Assembly: GCA_964371745.1 (NCBI GenBank)
Contig: CAYJNS010000051.1
Location: forward strand, 1 to 8,067
Direction: 5' to 3'
From: CAKOSP01 sp964371745
GTDB taxonomy: Bacteria; Bacillota_I; Bacilli_A; RF39; UBA660
Length of the DNA: 8,067 nt
Shown in pieces: positions 6,198-8,067 of this stretch. The notes under the pieces are model-generated. The model saw only the letters and a program-made list of their open reading frames with translations. It made no database searches and was not told the DNA's origin. A program made the translations under genes and the position numbers. The first letter of the stretch is position 1. Each line of letters opens with the position of its first letter.

Positions 6198-7193
6198 TTA
6201 TTTTTTTTCTAGTGTTTTTATGTATCTTCTTACAGTTGGTTCAGAAATACCTGTTATATCTTGTATTTCTTTTCTAGAATGACCTTCTGAATATAAAGAT
6301 AATACTAATTTCATTCTTTCTAATTTTTCTTTATTTTCTTTTCTTCCTAAAGTATAATGTTCATTTTGTAGGTTATTTATTTTTGCTATTTTAGCTATAG
6401 TTTTTTTACCTCTTTTTGTTACATCACTAATATATCCATATGTATAATTCTTTTTTAATAAAGATATTATATTATCTATTTCATCACTACTAAGTTCATG
6501 ATAAATAACAGGTGGATTAATATAGTCTTGTTTTCTTTTTTCTATTAACCAGTCTGGTTCAAATGTTAAAGCATATTGTTCTAAATTTCTTGAATCAAAT
6601 AAGTCTTGATTATTTTCTAAAAATTCTAATAAGTCTTCAAGTAAACATCCATAAATATATTTTTTTTCATATAACTTTTCTCTTTTTATTATTAAACCTT
6701 TTTTAACCCATTTACTTCTTATAGTCTTTCTAGGCACTTGTAGCATCTTTTCTATATCACCTATACTAATTACTTCAGTATAATAAGAAAGTTGTTTTAA
6801 TCCAAGTTTAATAGCATGTCTATATATACTAACAGTAGACTTATTAGATATATATTTTTTTATACTTGTTATAGGTATTTCTCCCCAGTTATTTAATAAA
6901 TAATCATTTTCTTCATCTGTCCATTCACTATGTTTATTTGCTAAATTTAATCTATACCCTTTACTTTGTATTGCTCTAGTAGTTCTTCCAAATAGGATGC
7001 CTAAATCTTCATTAGAAAATAAATCATATATTAGTTTTAATAACTCTTCTTCTTCTTTTATATAATTTATTTTTTTATTACACTCTAAAAAGTCAGTTTT
7101 TAAAACTGAATATAATTTCATTTTAAAAGTAGCTTTATTAAAATCTTTTAATAAATATATTATCTCTTCGAAAGATAGTTTTCTAAGAATCAT
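6198..7193 (-). CDS. Multi-HTH SANT/Myb-like DNA-binding protein (331 aa)
   Basis: A probable transcription regulator or DNA-binding protein with several helix-turn-helix units. Residues 51-85 (LLKLIYDLFSNEDLGILFGRTTRAIQSKGYRL) look like a first HTH. Residues 90-132 are SANT/Myb-like: EWTDEENDYLLNNWGEIPITSI, then a recognition-helix-like STVSIYRHAIKLGL. Residues 141-170 form a third HTH (ISIGDIEKMLQVPRKTIRSKWVKKGLI). A conserved-looking LLEFLENNQDLFDSRNLEQYALTFEPDWLIEKRKQD follows (188-223). Two more C-terminal HTHs are at about 236-275 and 294-328; the last (SEGHSRKEIQDITGISEPTVRRYI) is resolvase-like, but there is no recombinase catalytic domain. It is paralogous to the 288-aa protein just upstream, which lacks one HTH. 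The genes overlap by 11 nt, and the AAGGG site (7203-7207) lies 9 nt before the ATG, inside the upstream gene. Target DNA is unknown. Confidence 0.83.
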   Translation of the reverse strand: MILRKLSFEEIIYLLKDFNKATFKMKLYSVLKTDFLECNKKINYIKEEEELLKLIYDLFSNEDLGILFGRTTRAIQSKGYRLNLANKHSEWTDEENDYLLNNWGEIPITSIKKYISNKSTVSIYRHAIKLGLKQLSYYTEVISIGDIEKMLQVPRKTIRSKWVKKGLIIKREKLYEKKYIYGCLLEDLLEFLENNQDLFDSRNLEQYALTFEPDWLIEKRKQDYINPPVIYHELSSDEIDNIISLLKKNYTYGYISDVTKRGKKTIAKIAKINNLQNEHYTLGRKENKEKLERMKLVLSLYSEGHSRKEIQDITGISEPTVRRYIKTLEKK

Positions 7194-8049
7194 TTTTTCT
7201 TACCCTTACTGAATATAATTTATATTCTTTAATTATTCTATGTATTGTTCTTTGGCTTTTACCTACGATAAATGCTGTTTCATCAACTGAATAACCTTCA
7301 GAAAGTAATGATACTACATACTCTTTGAACATCTCTTTGTAGTTCCATACATAATCAATTGGTAGTTTATTATCTTCTAATCTTTTAATAGTAAGCCAAA
7401 TAGGTTCTAGAGTTAATCCTCTAAAGTCTACATTTCTAGAATCAAATAAAAATTGATTAATTCTTAAAAATTCTAATAATTCATCTAGTAGGCAATATTT
7501 ATTTTTATTTGATGGTGTTGCTTTACTAGTATGTATTATAAGACCATAGTTTGGCCATGTTTCTACTATTACTCTATATGAAACATTTAATATTTTGGAT
7601 ATTAAACTTATTTTTAAACCTTGTATCTTATCCATACGAGCACCTAATTTAAGTGTATTGATAGCTCTTTGTTCAATCGAAGAAGCTGATCTATCAAGTT
7701 TTTTTTGTAAAGTATTAATTGATACTTTACCCCAAGAAGATTTTAAATATCTATCTTCTTCTTTAGTCCACCTAGCTCTAGTAGTAGATGTTTTCAAATT
7801 ATATTTTCTTAATATTCTATCTATCCATTCTTTTTTTCTTCCTAAAAGTATTGATAACTCTTTACTCATAAAATAAGTAGATATAGTTTTTAAAAAGTTT
7901 ATTTCTATATCAGTTTCATTTCCACTTCTTATAATATTTTCAAGTAAGTCTACTTCTAAAATATTATTTAATAATACTTCTAAAGAAGTATTATTAATAT
8001 TAGTTATATTATAGTTTATTTCTTCGTTTGTTAATGCTCTAAAGTTCAT
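7183..8049 (-). CDS. Multi-HTH SANT/Myb-like DNA-binding protein (288 aa)
   Basis: Paralog of the following 331-aa protein with the same order of parts. Residues 52-86 form an HTH-like unit with SKELSILLGRKKEWIDRILRKYNL. Residues 93-136 are SANT/Myb-like (RWTKEEDRYLKSSWGKVSINTL, then SASSIEQRAINTLKLG). Residues 146-172 are a third HTH (ISLISKILNVSYRVIVETWPNYGLI). The shared module LLDELLEFLRINQFLFDSRNVDFRGLTLEPIWLTIKR spans 187-223. A terminal HTH at about 241-276 contains SEGYSVDETAFIVGKSQRTIHRII. Compared with the 331-aa protein, one C-terminal HTH is missing. ATG at 8049 is preceded by AGGTGG (8054-8059) at 4 nt; the promoter lies outside the window. The TAG stop (7183-7185) falls within the next gene. 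The role is inferred as sequence-specific DNA binding, possibly as a heteromer with its paralog. Confidence 0.83.
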   Translation of the reverse strand: MNFRALTNEEINYNITNINNTSLEVLLNNILEVDLLENIIRSGNETDIEINFLKTISTYFMSKELSILLGRKKEWIDRILRKYNLKTSTTRARWTKEEDRYLKSSWGKVSINTLQKKLDRSASSIEQRAINTLKLGARMDKIQGLKISLISKILNVSYRVIVETWPNYGLIIHTSKATPSNKNKYCLLDELLEFLRINQFLFDSRNVDFRGLTLEPIWLTIKRLEDNKLPIDYVWNYKEMFKEYVVSLLSEGYSVDETAFIVGKSQRTIHRIIKEYKLYSVRVRKNDS

Positions 8050-8067
8050 AAAACCACCTGGTTATTA

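Noticed and set aside
7595..7876. Plus-strand open frame of 93 codons
   Set aside because: It is a shadow of the 288-aa HTH protein; the minus strand encodes a recognisable SANT-like domain over the same bases.
1..8067. CRISPR array, tRNA, rRNA or riboswitch
   Set aside because: I saw no regularly spaced repeats, no cloverleaf-like element and no conserved rRNA or riboswitch motif in the non-coding stretches, the longest of which are short.

Overview
The window is AT-rich, and every gene that can be supported lies on the minus strand. It looks like a chromosomal segment from a low-GC Bacillota/Mycoplasmatota-type bacterium, probably a gut-associated, mostly uncultured lineage. The evidence is the base composition, the purine-rich ribosome binding sites, a full-length TypA/BipA GTPase, and a membrane-anchored extracellular protein of a type I associate with such genomes. 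Stops are TAG or TAA; I found no TGA stop. All Trp codons I checked are TGG, so nothing suggests the mycoplasma code.

Right to left (the direction of transcription), the layout is as follows. (1) 8049-6198: two paralogous multi-HTH, SANT/Myb-like DNA-binding proteins that overlap by 11 nt. (2) 6160-5036: a secreted, N-terminally anchored protein with a C-terminal domain resembling C-type-lectin/FGE-like folds. (3) 5035-4904: an intergenic region with a GC-rich inverted repeat, a weak terminator and the typA promoter. (4) 4903-3080: typA with its own terminator. (5) 2945-2411: the frameshifted 3' remnant of a Rpn/PD-(D/E)XK-type nuclease gene, ending in a strong hairpin terminator. (6) 2374-1: an extremely AT-rich cluster of three unrecognised genes with two good predicted promoters; the last gene runs off the window.

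The most interesting signal is in the 3' end of the surface-protein gene. A sharply bounded 93-nt tract (5117-5209) is 61% G+C and only 12% A on the coding strand. The adjoining 93 nt upstream is 30% G+C and 39% A. The tract covers residues 318-348, just before a conserved-looking GRPTIYL segment. It ends in an 11-bp all-G/C run, and a GC-rich inverted repeat follows shortly after the stop codon. Adenine depletion in the 3' end of a lectin-like surface gene, with a G/C-only block and a downstream hairpin, is the architecture expected of the variable region of a diversity-generating retroelement (DGR) target. No reverse transcriptase or template repeat is present here, so if the idea is right this is a remote target. 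This is inference; paralog gene conversion or a transferred segment are alternatives.

The regulator pair lies directly upstream of the surface gene on the same strand, with only 37 nt between them. Joint transcription or regulation of a variable surface protein is therefore plausible but not shown. TypA is a housekeeping neighbour with its own promoter.
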